Below are positions 6,137 to 6,163 of a stretch of 6,163 nt of DNA, piece after piece. How positions within the stretch are numbered: position 1 is the stretch's first letter; every line of letters begins with the position of its first letter. The position numbers and the translations under genes were made by a program. The notes under the pieces are model-generated. The model worked only from the letters and a program-made list of their open reading frames with translations, was not told the origin of the DNA and made no database searches. The stretch is taken from positions 1-6,163 of the forward strand of contig JALXCE010000171.1 in the NCBI GenBank assembly GCA_026991055.1, written 5' to 3'. The stretch is from Caldifarciminota bacterium (GTDB lineage Bacteria; Hydrothermota; Hydrothermia; B15-G9; WFZT01).

Positions 6137-6163
6137 GTGAAAAGGCCAATTTATCTCTTTTAT

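Overview
The window is a dense bacterial chromosomal segment made of two converging blocks that meet around position 3130. The moderate base composition, coupled gene ends and rod-shape genes point to a rod-forming bacterium. The compact proteins and the single-cluster ferredoxin, which resembles those of Thermotoga and Pyrococcus, suggest a deep-branching and possibly thermophilic lineage such as the WOR-3/Hydrothermae group. That placement is an impression from protein style only and is held with low confidence.

Plus strand, 1-3126: the 3' end of mreB, then mreC, mreD and mrdA (PBP2). This is the core of the rod-complex (elongasome) operon. MreB filaments position the machine under the membrane, MreC and MreD link it across the membrane, and PBP2 is the peptidoglycan transpeptidase. 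Every junction overlaps (1, 4 and 19 nt), and none of the internal starts has a convincing Shine-Dalgarno sequence, so translation is probably coupled along the message. The usual partner rodA does not follow mrdA here.

Minus strand, 6136 down to 3132: a strong-looking sigma70-type promoter (TTGATA, 17 nt, TATACT) and a consensus ribosome binding site drive a small acidic ferredoxin, followed by a perfect 15-bp GC-rich hairpin with a T-tract. Directly after the hairpin comes a three-gene set: an ABC ATPase, a membrane permease carrying a reduced GldG-like extracytoplasmic domain, and an exported protein with a concanavalin A-like (DUF1080/3-keto-disaccharide hydrolase-like) fold. The two junctions in this set are both 4-nt ATGA overlaps. 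The three proteins plausibly act together at the cell envelope, but substrate and function are unknown.

No stretch over 300 bases lacks a gene. The longest non-coding piece is the promoter region at the right edge (6075-6163). No RNA genes, mobile elements, CRISPR arrays or long repeats were seen. The points most worth a second look are the hairpin that sits between the ferredoxin stop and the ATPase start, the three-Cys plus Asp ferredoxin ligand set, and the fused permease with its coupled exported protein.
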